Shown here: positions 22,982 through 33,978 of the stretch, in pieces
Layout of the letters: each line of letters opens with the position of its first letter
How positions within the stretch are numbered: position 1 is the stretch's first letter
DNA from: Gnetum montanum
Taxonomy: Eukaryota > Streptophyta > Gnetopsida > Gnetales > Gnetaceae
Direction of reading: 5' to 3'
DNA: 48,837 nucleotides
Assembly (NCBI GenBank): GCA_015680685.1
Contig: MNCI01030467.1
Span: forward strand, 1-48,837
Made by a program: the position numbers and the translations under genes
Notes under the pieces: model-generated
What the model was told of the DNA's origin: nothing
Seen by the model: the letters and a program-made list of their open reading frames with translations, nothing else
Database searches by the model: none

Positions 22982-25330
22982 ATGTCTTCTCAGAAAAGTA
23001 ATTGACCACCTAGGACTAATACTAGAGATAGTCGACAACATAAAACACATAACCAAAATCAGCCAAGTCGTAAAAAATACAAGATAGTCTATACTCATCC
23101 CAATAAGTATATTCCAAAATTTACCTTTATCCTCCATCAAGATGAACAGCTACAATGGAGAGATCTACAAGGTAACATCGTGTTACCCCCAGATCGACCA
23201 GTCCCTAACATGTTCTTCTGTGCCTTGGCACAAATTAGCATGATAGAATTATTTGCTGAATACATTGCAGAAGACTTTGATATGAGGGATTATCATCCAA
23301 CAGAAGTACAACGTATGAGGAACTCAAGTTAGGAGAGTCAACATACACTTTTGAAGGGCAAAGGTCCACATGTCCTTAGCGAAATAGGAGATGAGGAACC
23401 CCTTATAACGGGTTCTCTAAAAAATGATGTTCCCCCTCCTAACGATGGTGAGGAGGTTGGGTATCAGAACCTATGCTCAAAGATACATAACACTAGTTCT
23501 GATCCCCATGAACATCAACTATTCATAGAGGGAACAACCCCTCATGCTAAGGATGGGCACTTAGATCATCATAATGATTGGAGATAAAGCAGTCGAAGAG
23601 AAGGTAAGAAACATCATCATGGTGATGGTTCCCCTTCCTCTTCTCCTTCATCTCATCACTCACCCTCTCCTTCCAAGTCTAGGCATAGCAACCATGAACA
23701 TAAAGGTGAGGATAGAGGTAGGATAGACTAGAGACCTCGACGGGAAGGTCAAGAGAGAGGACAAGGGCAAGGACATAGGGAGAGTAGGGAACCACGAAGA
23801 CATCCCAAGCATCATGACAGAGATGATCATGATGAGCCCCTACTCGCAACCTGAAGTATGCTTAACATGATGTAGGTTGTTAGGATTCCAACAAGGCACC
23901 AAAAGGACAGTTAGATCAAGCGTTTAGATATGAACAATATCCCACATTTTGAAGGGGGATACAACGCTGATCCGTAGCATCATTTACAGGCATTCCACGA
24001 TGCCTGTGCCTTGTAGAATATAGAAAATGAGTGGAAAAAGCTTAAGTTGTTCCCAAGGACACTCAGTAAAGAAGCAAAGAGTTAGTACCGGTCCTTAGAA
24101 CTAGAAACCATCAGGAGGTGGAGTACGATGCTAGAACTCTTCAACGATATATATCAGATGTACTCCAGAGTGTCCAATTTGCATAAGCAAATCNTATATC
24201 AGATGTACTCCAGAGTGTCCAATTTGCATAAGCAAATCCAAGGATGGAAACAAGGTACTTATGAACCCTTGGATGCTTCCATGGCCCACTACTACACATT
24301 GTTACATCGTTTCTTGGGCCATGGGTACGCTTAGCGAGATCAACTTTGCCACATCGTGGATGGGCTAAGGCATGAAACGAGAAGAACCCTTGAGACTTAT
24401 GCCCAAGGGAGACTATCACAACTTAGAACCCATGAAGTACATCGCTTGTTGGAACAAGTAGCAAAAGAAGAAGGTGAGCTACATAAGAGGGAAAGTGCAG
24501 AAGAATACAACCACAATCCCTCCCTTTAAAAGAAGGAAGTGAAATTCTGTGATGAGGAGGATGAGTCACCACTCGAAGAGTTGGTGAGTTGAAAAACCTT
24601 GCCGATCCAAAAATTAACAATAGAAGTATTGGCTAAGGTAGATCAGTTGTGAGACTCCTTACACTCAAGACTTGAAAGTGTTTTGAAAAATGTAGAAGAG
24701 TCTAAGGATGAACAAAGTAGTGACAATGGTAAGGCAAAGCGGAGAAATTCAACCCCTGAACATAACAAGGGTAAGGGAAAAATTTCTATCTTTGATGAGG
24801 CTATGGACTCTGACACAGAAGATGATGGTGGATGTGAGATCTACCAATATGACCATCCTAACAGATGTTGTCCAATTATCTCACATCTACAGGAGTCTGG
24901 GGTGTATGTGCTAAATCCAAGACTCAACCAATGGCAAACACCCCGAAGGTTACCTTATCCTCATGGTAACCCAAGGTAGTTCCACCAACCACTAACGTAC
25001 TATCCAATTAGAACTCCGCCACAGCCCATTGGATAGCATCAGTAGTGGCAATACCCATAGTCATGGGGGATGCCACCGCCTACACAGTAGTACCCTTACT
25101 ACCAACCCAATCCTTATGGTTATTATGTGTAGCAACCAGTTTCTCCAGGCGACTCTATGGGTCACACTACTCCCCAACGTCACTACCAAGTTCAGGAGTA
25201 CTTCAGGAGGACTCGTTCTCCTTTAGGAGACATCTCACACTCATCCCATCCTCCAACTCTATCTGCACCTCTTCCACCTGTAGTTCCCATACAACCTGCT
25301 CCAACAATGCAAGGGGAACTCCCTACTCAA
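22982..25330 (+). pseudogene. Gag of the Ty3/gypsy element, many stops
   Basis: Gag forms the particle that packages element RNA. From the ATG at 22982 a single frame reads as a continuous protein to about 25330, broken by about 20 stops, about 14 of them TAG. Order: an N-terminal part with HPNKYIPKF, a charged Ser/His/Arg-rich stretch (about 23590-23840), the retrotransposon gag core (MLELFNDIYQMY, IQGWKQGTYEP, then HEVHRLLEQVAKEEGELHKR), and a Pro/Gln/Tyr-rich tail. No CCHC zinc knuckle was seen. A 45-bp assembly duplication at 24150-24238 happens to preserve the frame. A frame change near 25330 leads into the protease. Confidence 0.75.
24150..24238. other. Single-N join with duplicated flanks (assembly artefact)
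   Basis: Positions 24150-24193 and 24195-24238 are identical 44-bp strings on either side of one N at 24194. This is what results when two overlapping contigs are joined without merging the overlap; it is not a biological tandem repeat. Confidence 0.9.
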
Positions 25331-25334
25331 CTAC

Positions 25335-26080
25335 CAACAACGTAACGCTACGAGAGCTGTAAATATTCAACCAGTTGATGGTTCTGAAGATTGTAAAAAG
25401 AGAAGTCCTATCTTCAGAACCTGAAGCCTGGACAAACTCTCGTAACAAAAAATGGTTGAGTCGATGTACATGCCTCCACCATTTAACACTTTGGAGCACC
25501 CTTCAGTCCAACAACAGAGTGCGCATACAGTTATGTTAACGCATACCGTAACTGACTGGATTAAGGTAGGCCACCTTCCCAGGAAGCTATCTAACCCTGG
25601 GAGCTCCTTAATCTATTTACAAATCACCGGGAACAAACCACATAAGGCTCTTGTTGACTCAGGTTCTGGAGTCAATCTAATATCATGAGAAATGTATCGA
25701 GCCTGAAACCTACCCCAACTTAAGAAGAGCAACATCCAACTGGACTTGGCTGACCAGTCCATCATCATTACCTTAGGATCGGTGAAGGACATCATTACCA
25801 TTGTGTGTGGGTGGTCATACCCAGCCGATTTCCTAGTGATTGAAGTTAACAACAAAGAAGGAGGCTTCCCAATTATAATGGGAAGGCCATGGCAAAGTAC
25901 AGGAGATTCATACCTAGGGATCTGTGATCTTTCCTTGCAGATATCTAAGATAGATATCTATGGAAAGATCGAGAAGAAGAAAGTTCTATGCATCACATAC
26001 AGTGACTCAGAGGGTGATGACATGAAAGAATGTTCAGTATCTCTTCCATGTAATCAGTGTGCCCAAGAAATACAAATTTA
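25335..26080 (+). pseudogene. Retrotransposon aspartic protease
   Basis: The protease cleaves the Gag-Pol polyprotein. In the frame used by 25452-25688 and 25746-26081 I read WIKVGHLPRKLSNPGSSLIY, then the active-site motif ALVDSGSGVNLIS (D-S-G), and later FPIIMGRPW, equivalent to the ILGRP/flap-distal motif of plant Ty3 proteases. TGA and TAA codons precede the domain, and two TGA stops lie just after the active site (25687-25710). It is followed by no polymerase. Confidence 0.75.
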
Positions 26081-26389
26081 GAGGTGCCTGTATGTAGCAA
26101 CCACACCAGTAGTAGACACCCTGTGGTTGACAGCTACTAGGAAGAGCAAACTAATATGCATGGAACAAACTAAGGAAACTCATGTTAACAACAAGGGCAT
26201 AAACACATTGGAGTATGAGCGTTGCCAACTTCCACCCCTCAATCTAAGAACATTAGTGGGGAGAAGCTGGGCACTATTATGAAATTCAAACAGGTGCTCA
26301 TTATTTCGGATCTCTCCCTTTCCATTCAGTCATGGGGGAGATGGCCACCTATGCTAATCATTGGAGGCCCTTAGATCTCTTTAGTTTTA

Positions 26390-26625
26390 TTTTTACACTT
26401 TTTTGTCTTACTTGTTTACATGTCTTTGTTTTACAAGTTTTTTTAGACATATTTTTTTAACACATTTTCTTTTTACAAGTTTTGGTTTTACACATTTTTG
26501 TCTTACGTATTTTTTTCTTACACATTTTTGTTTTACATGTTTTTCTTATAAGTTTTTGTTTAACAAATTTTTGTTTTACAAATTTCTTTAACTTTTCTTG
26601 TTTTTGTTTTACAATATTGTTATAC
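26390..26625. repeat. Degenerate T-rich array with tttttgttttaca units
   Basis: About a dozen imperfect units of 13-20 bp resembling tttttgttttaca or ttttacacattt follow one another. It gives low-complexity Phe/Leu or Lys frames on either strand, which should not be annotated as proteins. Confidence 0.8.
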
Positions 26626-26851
26626 TTTTCCATTTGTGTATGTGTGTGTGTGTCATCCACCATGTAAGTTTGTCACCCAATAAGTGTTCTTCCCGATGGT
26701 ATGACCTAGTTTTCATTCATTGCTATTTTTTACCTTTAAGTTACAATATTGATACTAAGGTATGTTCTTTTGATGTGGTAGGCAATGACTCCACTTCATC
26801 CATCCATCCACCAAAGTCTATGGTCTCTCTTGGCTTGGAAATGTATAGTCA

Positions 26852-26947
26852 CCTTTCTAATAAGAACTTTAACGAATCGATGACTGGGTTCTTCTCAANG
26901 CCTTTCTAATAAGAACTTTAACGAATCGATGACTGGGTTCTTCTCAA
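26852..26947. other. Second single-N join with duplicated flanks
   Basis: Positions 26852-26898 and 26901-26947 are identical 47-bp strings around one N at 26899. Same cause as the join at 24194. Confidence 0.9.
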
Positions 26948-28455
26948 ACTAAAGAAGGACTCAAGGTTTGAAAAGGGTGTGACTTCAAGGAAACTTGATG
27001 CATCTGTGTTGGCCATTCTCTTGGGTGCTTGGATGTTTTCTTCTTGAGTTTTCTTTCCCTTCCAATGTTACCCAATTATCAGAAGCTGAGACAATAGAAA
27101 TAAGAAGTCTTTGCATGGTGTGGTTCTCATGCATAAAAGCACAAAACAAAAAAAAAGAAAAAAAAGAAAAAAAAACAACAACAAAGAGAAAAGAAAAGAA
27201 AAGAAAAGAAAGTAAGAATTCAAAGTACACCCCTTAAATGAAATAAACTTCGGCTACAAGCACTAGTTATGGAACTAAAAATGTTCCCTCTAACTAAGGC
27301 CCTTCTCAATTCCCATTCTCTCTATGTTTCGTAGGAATGGTGGTGGCTCTTTGGAGGAGGCATTCTTGTTCTTCAAGTGGATGGTTTGGCCAAGTGCATT
27401 GATGCGAAGTCACTGGATGTTGTTGCTTTGAGGCTGGAGTTGAAATGAGATTTGCCAAGTCACATTAATCATGAAACACAAAAGGGGCTGTAATCCACCT
27501 TGTTCTTGGGATTCCATTCCATTCTCTTCTCTCCACCCTTCTCTCCATAGTTCACCTCATTTCTAGTTGTATCATTAGTATATATTTTGGTAGATGCATT
27601 GTTTTCTTTTTGGTAAATTCTCACGGTTAAGACTTTAACTCTTGTTCCAAAGGATATTCCCATAGCCTACGGACTCTTTGAATGTGGGATTGTCAGGGCA
27701 TTAAGGGCATGAACCTGCTTTGGGGAGGACCCACTGACATTCCTATTTGGTGCACTAGTTAACTTCTTTCCCTTAACATTTTGCAATTAATTTTCTTTTT
27801 TTCATTTCCATCTTGACATCCATTTCATGGATGTCTTAGTTTTCTCTTTTTATCCATCTTCTTATTCTTATTCTTTCTCCATTATTTTGCTACTGGAGGT
27901 TCATCATTAGTCATGGGGGTACGGGCCCAATTTTTTTCGTTTTCTCCTAGCCCCTACACCTTCGGTAGTCATCATTTATATATTCCCAGATCTGTAGTCA
28001 GCCATACCACAACCTAGCCAATAGAATTACACCGAAGCAAGGTATCAATTACATGATCATTCATCTACCCTTGCTAATACAAGACTATGTTGTCTTTGCA
28101 GATGGTGATCATGCAACAACGGACCGGATCTGGAAGGACAACCTGGAATGGAGTAGTGCTGAAAATAGTTATGCAAGGAGCAAGATCAATGATGCACTTA
28201 TGGATGAACAATGGAAGGTGCAATCTTGGCATTGGCAGCAGCAAAAATTCTCTCTCTCTCTCTCTCTCTTTCTCAGTTGCCAAATAAGGCTTGATGTCAA
28301 TGTAATAAGGTGTTCACCCTTGATGCCATGAACACCAGTCTGTTGTGTCTTGTAATGATGATCCGTTCACATGTCATCCCATTAGTTTCCATTGAGTCAA
28401 TAATCCCATACCTACCTGATATTATTGTAATGAACTCCAGGACGAGTTTTCATTT

Positions 28456-28468
28456 AGTCATGGGGGTA
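28456..28468 (+). promoter_or_regulatory. Polypurine tract of the Ty3 element
   Basis: The string agtcatgggggta directly precedes the tgatggg start of the 3' LTR. This is where plus-strand DNA synthesis would be primed. The same agtcatggggg core occurs at 25059, 26328 and 27909. Confidence 0.6.
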
Positions 28469-29467
28469 TGATGGGACATGATATCGCATGGGCAGCGATA
28501 TCACGTATGTGATATCATGGCCATCACGATATCGCATCCATCACAATATCATGTCTTTCCCTGTGATATCGCGTACATGATATCGCGGTGCATCGTCATA
28601 AATAAGAGGTGACTCTCCCTTGTTTTGTCATCCTAGGCTAGAAGTAGGAAAACTCTAGCAAATTGATCACTCCAGAGATAAAATATTTTCCATGTGCTCG
28701 CAGTAGAAGTACCAAAGTGAATGGATCTTTATTCGAGCAACATTGTACCTGAACACAAGTTGTGTACGTCAATAAAGATGAGCTTTCCAGATAAACCTTG
28801 CAGTACATGGAATAGGATTTTATTATTGTTATTTCTTATATGTTATTTATTACCTGTTAACGTGGAATGAGTATGAATTGATTACGAGAATTTAAGGATG
28901 TGTACGGATAATCAAGGAATGGATGCTCATCGCGATTAGTTTCTCTCTCACTCTTATCTCCTAGTAATGCGGGATGAGTACGACTTGATTACGAGCATTT
29001 AAGGATGTCTACGGATGATCAAGGAATGGATGCTCATCGTGCTTAGGCTAGCTAAGTGCCTCAGTACGACCACATTGAGCACGTGCGTTACACATGATGA
29101 TCCTAGCAACGATTAGCGTTTGGTAGCCACAGTTGCATAGGTTCAGGGTATGTACGGTAATTGGGAATGGATGCTGACGCTAGGTAATTTAGACTTAGTT
29201 CATTAGTTAGAGTTAGTAATTAGTTTCTCAACCCTTCACCCTGTTAGCATAGGAGACATAAAACATAAAAGACTATAAAAATCATATACCTCAGACTTTC
29301 TTAACCATACACCGTGACAACTAGAAGTAAGTCTGGGAAGACAACGAATAATAAACCCTAAGTGTTCCAACAGGTATGTAGGCACTTAGTCTGTGGAGTT
29401 TGACTAGATCGTGTGTACTATGCTTGTATTCGTATGGTTGAGTGTAGGGGAATCTCGCCACTCATCA
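28469..29467 (+). repeat. 3' LTR, 999 bp
   Basis: It starts tgatgggaca after the polypurine tract and ends ctcatca, like the 5' LTR end. The U3 opens with an array of gatatc motifs (28480-28595). A 78-bp segment is repeated at 28862-28939 and 28969-29046. The last 417 bp match the 5' LTR. Confidence 0.9.
28480..28595 (+). repeat. Array of GATATC motifs in the U3
   Basis: Six exact gatatc palindromes plus one aatatc variant occur in about 110 bp, mostly as gatatcgc or gatatcat. The array is near the LTR start, where enhancer elements of plant LTRs usually lie. Confidence 0.85.
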
Positions 29468-30587
29468 ATGTGAGCATTGCACCTATCCCCAAAGGGAATT
29501 GCAATGCATGTGTGTTTATTATGATTTTGTTCTATATAATTATAAAATACATACAATATCATAAAATATAAAATCATAAATATTTCCCTATCTTTCCCAC
29601 TGTGGAAACATGGGTTTACATCACATTATACATATTATAATATCTTTTTTATTTCTTAAATGCAATGACATACATGAGTGTTCTTGGTAGTCCACTTAAC
29701 ATTGTCTTCAAAGCTTATGATTGGATTGATCCATGATTCGAATGATATATCCCTTGGTCTAAAATTGGTAGGACCCTTATCATTACCTTTATGTTGATTC
29801 TTCCTATCTTGAATAATTTTTAATATTCCTCAACAATGGTAAGAGGCCTAAAAATAGGTGATTTGAAAGGATATCCACTTATTTCTAAGGTGTGAATGTT
29901 TCCATGTAAATATATGATTGAAAGTTTGGGTAATGAAGTACCTGAACATTCCTCTTAACTTAGACTATCAATGCTTCATACCTATTTTAGGGATTTAGGA
30001 GCAGGGACTAACAAAGTCTTAGCTTCATTAGATTTAATCTTACAAGCTTATATCCTTGATGATTTTTTTGTGGGATTAAAATAAAATTGAAATAAAGATG
30101 AAAAAATTCTAATGTATGAAACTAATTGGAACAACTATGAGATAGGGTTAAAACTAATGAAACTACTATTATGGCTATTATATCAAAACATGGATAGTAA
30201 AGAAAACTTTAAACTAGAGGAAGAACAATGAACACATATAAAATAATGACAACAATAAAACTTATTACTACTTTTATTACTTAAATGAAAATTATACATC
30301 ATATAAAATGTTTATTTCAATCTATTCATAAGAAAGCTACTTATGAGCATACTTCACCATTTGAAAAAGTTATTCCTTCTCATTCTCCCTTCTTTCTTTC
30401 TTTACTTTTCTTGATTTTTCTTGGTTCTCTTTTAATTATGATACAATAATTACATACTTTCTTATATAGCTTTTGAAGGGTAGTTAGGTTAACCATTGTA
30501 GGCTAACTTAACATAAGGATAAAATAGAATTAGCTACTAATGTGGCCACAAATTACATCTTATTAACATTCAATAAGAATATTATTT
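29468..30587. other. AT-rich sequence between two LTRs
   Basis: No gene, primer binding site or element end was recognised. No primer binding site adjoins the LTR end at 30588. Confidence 0.45.
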
Positions 30588-31460
30588 GATGAGTAGTAGA
30601 TATTCCATACACACAACCATATGAATCATAAGCGTAGATGCACGATCTAGTCAAATTCCATGGACATCTTCCACCTAAGTAGTCTATGTCCTAGATAGTC
30701 AAACATAAGGTTACTAGTTGCTATCTTTTCAATCATCACTCATATTAATTCCATCTATATCACTAAGTTTGATTAAGGTGTAAGATATCTATATCTATAA
30801 TTTTACTATTTTTTTATCTTTAAAAGTATTAAGGGAAAGAAATAGGTGAAATATTAAACTTTACCTAATTAATTACTAAACTATCCTAAATCTAGAGTAT
30901 CTATTCCCACTTTTTGAATACATCCTGAACTTATACTAACTTTGTTGATTTTCCAAGTGCCTATTGTTGGGCATAGCAAGTATTCACTACTAGGGTTACT
31001 AAGTGTTAGTATATTATACTTGAAGTGGTCATACTCATGTTACTACAAAATGAAATATTAAACATTTAAGTACAAAAAGGTAAATTGCATATAAAGTAAA
31101 ATTATTGAAAGTAAACATAAGCTAATCTAAGTGTTGCAATAGAGAGAAGAAATCTTGATTTTATTTCCATCATGCAACAGTGTCTCAGTACATCTTACAC
31201 TTGAATAAAACTCTGTACAATTATTTTAATCTATACTATAGGCACTTAGAAGAAAATTTCACCAAGTTCTAAAAAAGAAAACTATAATAGTTTGGCTAAT
31301 AGAATGACCAAATGTATCATACATGTGGCTAATGTGGATATTTATATAGGCTTTGGAAGGATCATCATCAATGTATATGCCCCAATGCATCCAAAGATGC
31401 ATCAATGAGGATGCATCGATGGGCATGTGTCGATATAGCAAACTTATTAATACTTCACCA
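30588..31460 (-). mobile_element. Antisense LTR of the same family
   Basis: The reverse complement aligns in blocks with 28469-29467. The LTR end appears here as tgatgag (30588-30594), followed by the counterpart of the gactagatcgtg block (30640-30655). The other end is near 31460, next to a G-rich polypurine-like tract on the minus strand (31461-31470). The U3 holds short repeats of the type gatgcatcaatg (31385-31435). No primer binding site lies left of 30588, so this is a 3' LTR or a solo LTR. Confidence 0.65.
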
Positions 31461-31470
31461 TACCTCCACA

Positions 31471-32510
31471 CTAACTAAAAATTTTTCCTTGATTAAAAAA
31501 AATGGAATTAAGTTTTGTACAAAATTAAAGGAAGTATGGAACTGAATGACTATAATAAAAAATATAAAACATATTTTGAGTATCAATTTGACTTATAATT
31601 TGCATGGATACAAAATTGGTGTAATGTATAAAGAAATTGAACACTTTGAAATAATGGGTAGATGTCTACTAAATGGATGGAGATTGGATGAATTCCTTAC
31701 ACTATTCCTAGAGATAGAGGCTCTTGTAGTGAATAGGGTCCTTCATCATGTCCCTTATCTGCTAAAGGTCTAGGCTACCTTACTACTATTGGTATTACTA
31801 ATGAAACATAGAATTTATTTAGAAGTGCCTTCATCTTTTCTTCCTTGCCCTATTGATCATGAATGGTCCAGGTAGCTTCACTTAGATGGGTTGGTGTTGG
31901 TATGTCTCACAACCATGGTAGTATAGGAAACATCTCTTTCAAGTGACAAACTAGGCTTTGAATTTTTTATGTTCAAATTCCAACGTATGGATGAGGCCTT
32001 GCATTTACTTATTTTCTAGCCAAGTTATCAGTAATGGATCTTTTACTAATGAACTTACTTTTGAGGACTTCAAGCCTCATGTTAGCCACTTCTAGTTTTT
32101 CCTTGTTCTCTTTGTGGAAATTGAACTCTATCTCATAGAGAAGGTAGAAGCTAGTCACCTACTCTTCTAACTTTTATTTTGGCTCTCCTGTTGTTAGCAT
32201 TACCAAGTCTACATATCAGAGCTTGGCAAGTTCCATGTACTCAGTCATCTCCATGATCTATAGTTCCTTTAGGAACATTTTTTCTTAATTGTAGGAATTA
32301 ATACCATCAAAGATGGGCTACCACACATCACATCTTTGCTAGAGTTGCTATAGGTCATTGTTCACCTTTGCCTTTGCCAACTTGATTTCTTTGAGAACCC
32401 TCACCGAGTCCTTGTAGTGATTCTTGACTTGTTCATATTTCAAGACTTTATTTTTCCAAGTGGTGATCTCAATTGTGGTGAGTGTAACTATTGAAAATCT
32501 TTGAAAATAA
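31471..32510 (-). mobile_element. Probable internal region of the antisense LTR element
   Basis: Minus-strand frames between 31790 and 32510 give a Lys/Glu-rich, coiled-coil-like product (for example NHYKDSVRVLKEIKLAKAKV and MEMTEYMELAKL) broken by stops. Its place directly upstream of the polypurine-like tract suggests it belongs to the element ending in the LTR at 30588-31460. I recognise no catalytic motif. Confidence 0.35.
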
Positions 32511-32595
32511 TATTTTAGTCAAGATCATTTAGTAGGAAAAGCTAAAAATAATTATCATTTTGTTTAGATACAAAGTTGAAGATTTTATGAAAGGT

Positions 32596-33447
32596 GAAGA
32601 AAATAATCTCATACATGTTGCTACCTTTGTTAAAAAAGATCATATAAATCAATTTTGGAATGAGTGAGATAGGTGTTATTCAAATTATCATATTGAAAGA
32701 ATATAGTAAGGATACTTTTGAACAGCTTAAATTTTAATATTTTTAAATTTTATAATTATACAATTGTATGGAATTTTATTTAAAAATTGTAACTATTTAA
32801 TCATTATATCATTTTAAATATTGGTGTTCTTATGGATCATAAGATAACACAATGATTCATAAAGATGTTATCAAATATCATCATGAATTGTATAAGAGAG
32901 GATGCAAATGTCACTTTACAATTCAATGGATGAGAACAAACACTAGCCTTGTAACTATATTTTATATAGAAAGGAAACATGTGAATAAATCTAGAGAAAT
33001 ATGTCATGGAATATATGCTTTGAATACAAGTGAACATGTGTTACATGCTTCATGCTTATCCAAAGAGCTATGTTAAAATATTACAATAATGAGTAAAAAT
33101 AAGCTATTTTATGACAAAATCTTTGAGGCGTATAATTTAGAATTGCACAAAAATTCATTCAATAGAGTCATATGAGTTACTTTTAGTAGGGATGAATATT
33201 TGAAAAAAAAATATCTTTCTTACATATTTGAAAATGTTATTAGAAAAGAATACAAGTATCATTCTAAAGATGAGATAAGTATTCAAAATTGGATTTAAGT
33301 ACATTCTAAATATTTCTTCGTACATTATTTACCTATTAATGGTCAACCATTTGTTCTTATCATTCAATCAATATGGATGAGAGAGAAAATGTTGCAATTT
33401 TCTCACAATAGTTTGTTGGCCATGGATTCAATATTTAACACTAATAT
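32596..33447 (+). pseudogene. MULE/SWIM-type transposase relic, 5' part
   Basis: Mutator-like transposases move DNA elements by cut and paste; FAR1-like relatives are plant regulators. Readable segments in order: MKGEENNLIHVATFVKKDH, FWNE*DRCYSNYHIERI, MIHKDVIKYHHELYKRGCKC (32852-33076), then FVLIIQSIWMREKML and SLLAMDSIFNTN, where AMDSIF carries the first catalytic Asp. Several stops and frame changes occur. The gene is interrupted at about 33448 by an LTR and resumes at 37195. Confidence 0.65.
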
Positions 33448-33969
33448 TGATGAGTGGTCATGGGTTTGACTACATTGAAGCATGCCCACTGATAGGGACT
33501 CATCAATGCATACCCATTAATGTGTACTTATCAATGTTGCTGCATTGAAGTACACCCATTAATGCATACTTGTCAATGCCTACCCATTGATGATTGATTT
33601 GATGAGTTGATACATACGCATCAACAATGTTTTGTCTTGCTTATATACATGCACACACCTGCCACATTTATGGCATTCATTGTTAAGTAGCATAGTCAAA
33701 TTTTTGCAGTTTGTTTCTTCCAGAATTAGGATATTTTTTAAGTGGCCACATTAAGAGTTGACAAGTGTATGAATCCTTATTTGAGCACTGATATACCTAA
33801 ACACTTCAGTGTGAACAGTAAAAAAGATGATCTTTCTTAATAGACCTTGTAGCGCTTGAACCTTGCATAATATTTCTTTAATGCATTTACTATTTATGCA
33901 ATTTATTTTAATGCATTTAATTATTAATTGATAGTGGATAACTAATTCACATAAGTACGACCATCTTAA

Positions 33970-33978
33970 GCATACATT
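33970..33978 (+). repeat. Left target-site duplication of the LINE
   Basis: The string gcatacatt is identical to 36790-36798. Its last two T bases continue into the poly(T) that marks the LINE 3' tail. Confidence 0.85.

Larger units (their letters stand above)
26085..28455 (+). other. 3' non-coding region of the Ty3 element
   Basis: Over 2.3 kb separates the protease from the 3' LTR. No reverse transcriptase (no YxDD), RNase H or integrase motif is visible in any frame. It holds a T-rich repeat block (26390-26625), an A/G-rich run (27145-27215), a (CT)n run (28250-28270) and repeated copies of agtcatggggg. Confidence 0.6.
22429..29467 (+). mobile_element. Ty3/gypsy retrotransposon, Athila/Tat-like, lacking pol
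   Basis: The element has a truncated 5' LTR (22429-22841), primer binding site, gag (about 22982-25330), aspartic protease (about 25335-26080), a 2.3-kb 3' region without reverse transcriptase, RNase H or integrase, a G-rich tract and a full 3' LTR (28469-29467). The Athila/Tat assignment rests on the primer binding site type and the protease style. The LTR copies differ at many positions (I count about 17 in the first 135 aligned bases), so the insertion is old. Both coding parts are full of stops. Confidence 0.85.

Noticed and set aside
26403-26667. Phe-rich and Lys-rich open frames on both strands.
   Set aside because: They come from the T-rich array and have no protein character.
28053-28331. 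Open frame near the 3' end of the Ty3 element as a captured host gene.
   Set aside because: It lies in the non-coding 3' part, ends in a (CT)n run and has no recognisable domain.
22341-29490. The 12-mer gataggtgcaat near 22341 and its reverse complement near 29477, just outside the two ends of the Ty3 element, as an inverted flank.
   Set aside because: Surrounding sequence does not continue the symmetry and the 5' LTR is truncated, so a true flank relation cannot be shown. Probably coincidence.
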